From: Nitrospinales bacterium
GTDB taxonomy: Bacteria; Nitrospinota_A; UBA7883; JACRGQ01
Direction of reading: 5' to 3'
Length of the DNA stretch: 5,688 nt
NCBI GenBank assembly: GCA_023248615.1
Contig: JAHFEI010000146.1
Location: 1 to 5,688, forward strand
Shown: in pieces, positions 5,005-5,688 of the stretch
How the letters are laid out: each line of letters starts with the position of its first letter
How positions within the stretch are numbered: the first letter of the stretch is position 1
The notes under the pieces: model-generated
The model's database searches: none
Told to the model about the DNA's origin: nothing
The model's input: only the letters and a program-made list of their open reading frames with translations
Program-made: the position numbers and the translations under genes

Positions 5005-5688
5005 TTGTTCGCCTCCTTGGAATTTGTTTCGCCCAGAAAAGCGAGCTTGCCGCTTTTTATAATCTTGTCCAACGCCGCCTCCCAATCCAGCTTCTCCTCC
5101 TCCCACGAAATAACCTGGCCACTTACCGCCGCAGGCTCGTGTATGGGGGATTTCGATTGCACCGTGTACATGGTCGCCTGCACCTTCAGCGTCCCCTTGT
5201 ACCCGCCCATGCCGCTTTGCTCCACATTCCTTTCCAGTTTCAAGACCGCAAGCCAGCCGAACCCCAAATCTTTCGCAGACCGGAAACAGCCCTCCAGCGA
5301 TTCGCACCCCCCCATCAGCCTGTCCGACCCGGGCGAAAGCGAGCGCACACGCTCCACCACCTTATCCGAAAGCGCTTTGGAAAAACCTTCGGGAAGTTGC
5401 ACCACGGTAAACAGCACGCGCTCGGTATTCGTTTTCATTTCCGCGCTTAGCCGTTCGCGCTCCTTGCCCAGCTTGGCGCTGTAAAACTCTTTGCCGGATT
5501 CGCCGGGAAGGAATGTAAAATTGACCCCTTCCAGTATGGCGGCGGCATCGGCCAACAAGTCCAGTTGCGTTTGCTTGGGCATGGTGCGTTCCTGCTTTTT
5601 CACCTCGTCAACCAGCCCCATCATGGCACCAAACCTGCTCCGGGCCTCCACGGCCTCCCGCTCTACGCTAACCAAAGTGTAGAGTACG
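5001..5688 (-). CDS. Unknown protein with cysteine-pair domain, 5' end outside window
   Basis: The frame is open to the right edge, so the TTG at 5675 is probably internal and the N-terminus (and any signal peptide) is not seen. I do not recognise the family. The visible part begins with a charged, probably helical region (about 5470-5675). It continues with VLFTVVQLPEGFSKALSDKV and then GGCESLEGC (Cys codons near 5304 and 5286) with DLGFGWLAVLKLER after it. Next is a strand-like GTLKVQATMYTVQSKS, and the C-terminus is Lys-rich. The order cysteine pair, helix, strand, strand is like that of the small secreted protein at 3281-3757, suggesting a related TolB/LpoB-like domain (weak inference). 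Its stop overlaps the GTG of the TlpA-like gene, so the two are translationally coupled. Export is expected from its neighbours but not shown. Confidence 0.7.
   Translation of the reverse strand, partial: VLYTLVSVEREAVEARSRFGAMMGLVDEVKKQERTMPKQTQLDLLADAAAILEGVNFTFLPGESGKEFYSAKLGKERERLSAEMKTNTERVLFTVVQLPEGFSKALSDKVVERVRSLSPGSDRLMGGCESLEGCFRSAKDLGFGWLAVLKLERNVEQSGMGGYKGTLKVQATMYTVQSKSPIHEPAAVSGQVISWEEEKLDWEAALDKIIKSGKLAFLGETNSKEANK

Noticed and set aside
5005..5307. N-terminal extension of the TlpA-like protein (101 extra residues)
   Set aside because: It overlaps the preceding gene out of frame, is Gly-rich without pattern, and would bury the signal peptide; the GTG at 5004 with GGAGG explains the start.

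Overview
The window joins two unlike stretches of DNA from what looks like a Gram-negative bacterium. Positions 1 to about 3203 look like the end of an integrated mobile element. Positions about 3204-5688 look like resident chromosome carrying a periplasmic and cytochrome operon. A DUF1573-cytochrome c protein next to a TlpA-like thioredoxin would suit an anaerobic or respiratory lineage such as the former Deltaproteobacteria or Nitrospinota. That placement is inference. Base composition agrees with a junction: a hand-counted block in the left part (841-900) has 22 G+C of 60, and one in the right part (4681-4740) has 40 of 60. These are two chosen samples, not averages.

Left part, element. 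Two tyrosine recombinases lie in tandem on the + strand. The first is cut by the window edge, but its whole catalytic domain is inside (1-473). The second is complete (513-1745) and has an N-terminal arm-binding-like region. A convergent gene (1893-2942, - strand) encodes a self-inhibited class II Fic protein with a C-terminal winged helix. Its promoter has a perfect TATAAT so close to the ATG that the mRNA would be nearly leaderless, and two perfect 10-bp tandem repeats abut the -10.

Junction. Positions 3176-3203 are the T-arm, acceptor strand and CCA of a tRNA whose 5' part is missing. This is the signature of the distal att site of an element inserted in a tRNA 3' end. To its left lie a perfect match to the IHF consensus (3139-3151) and a second 10-bp tandem repeat (3102-3121), in the order and rough spacing of the P' arm of phage lambda. 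The geometry places the element on the left and the intact tRNA outside the window.

Right part, chromosome. At least four - strand genes are tightly coupled (a GTGA overlap, a 3-nt gap, an ATGA overlap): a 5'-truncated gene of unknown function, a TlpA/ResA-like thiol-disulfide protein, a DUF1573 protein fused to a cytochrome c domain with two CXXCH motifs, and a small secreted protein with a TolB/LpoB-like pattern. The last three have Sec-type signal peptides, so the operon probably works in the periplasm on redox or haem-protein chemistry. The two outer genes share a loosely similar paired-cysteine domain.
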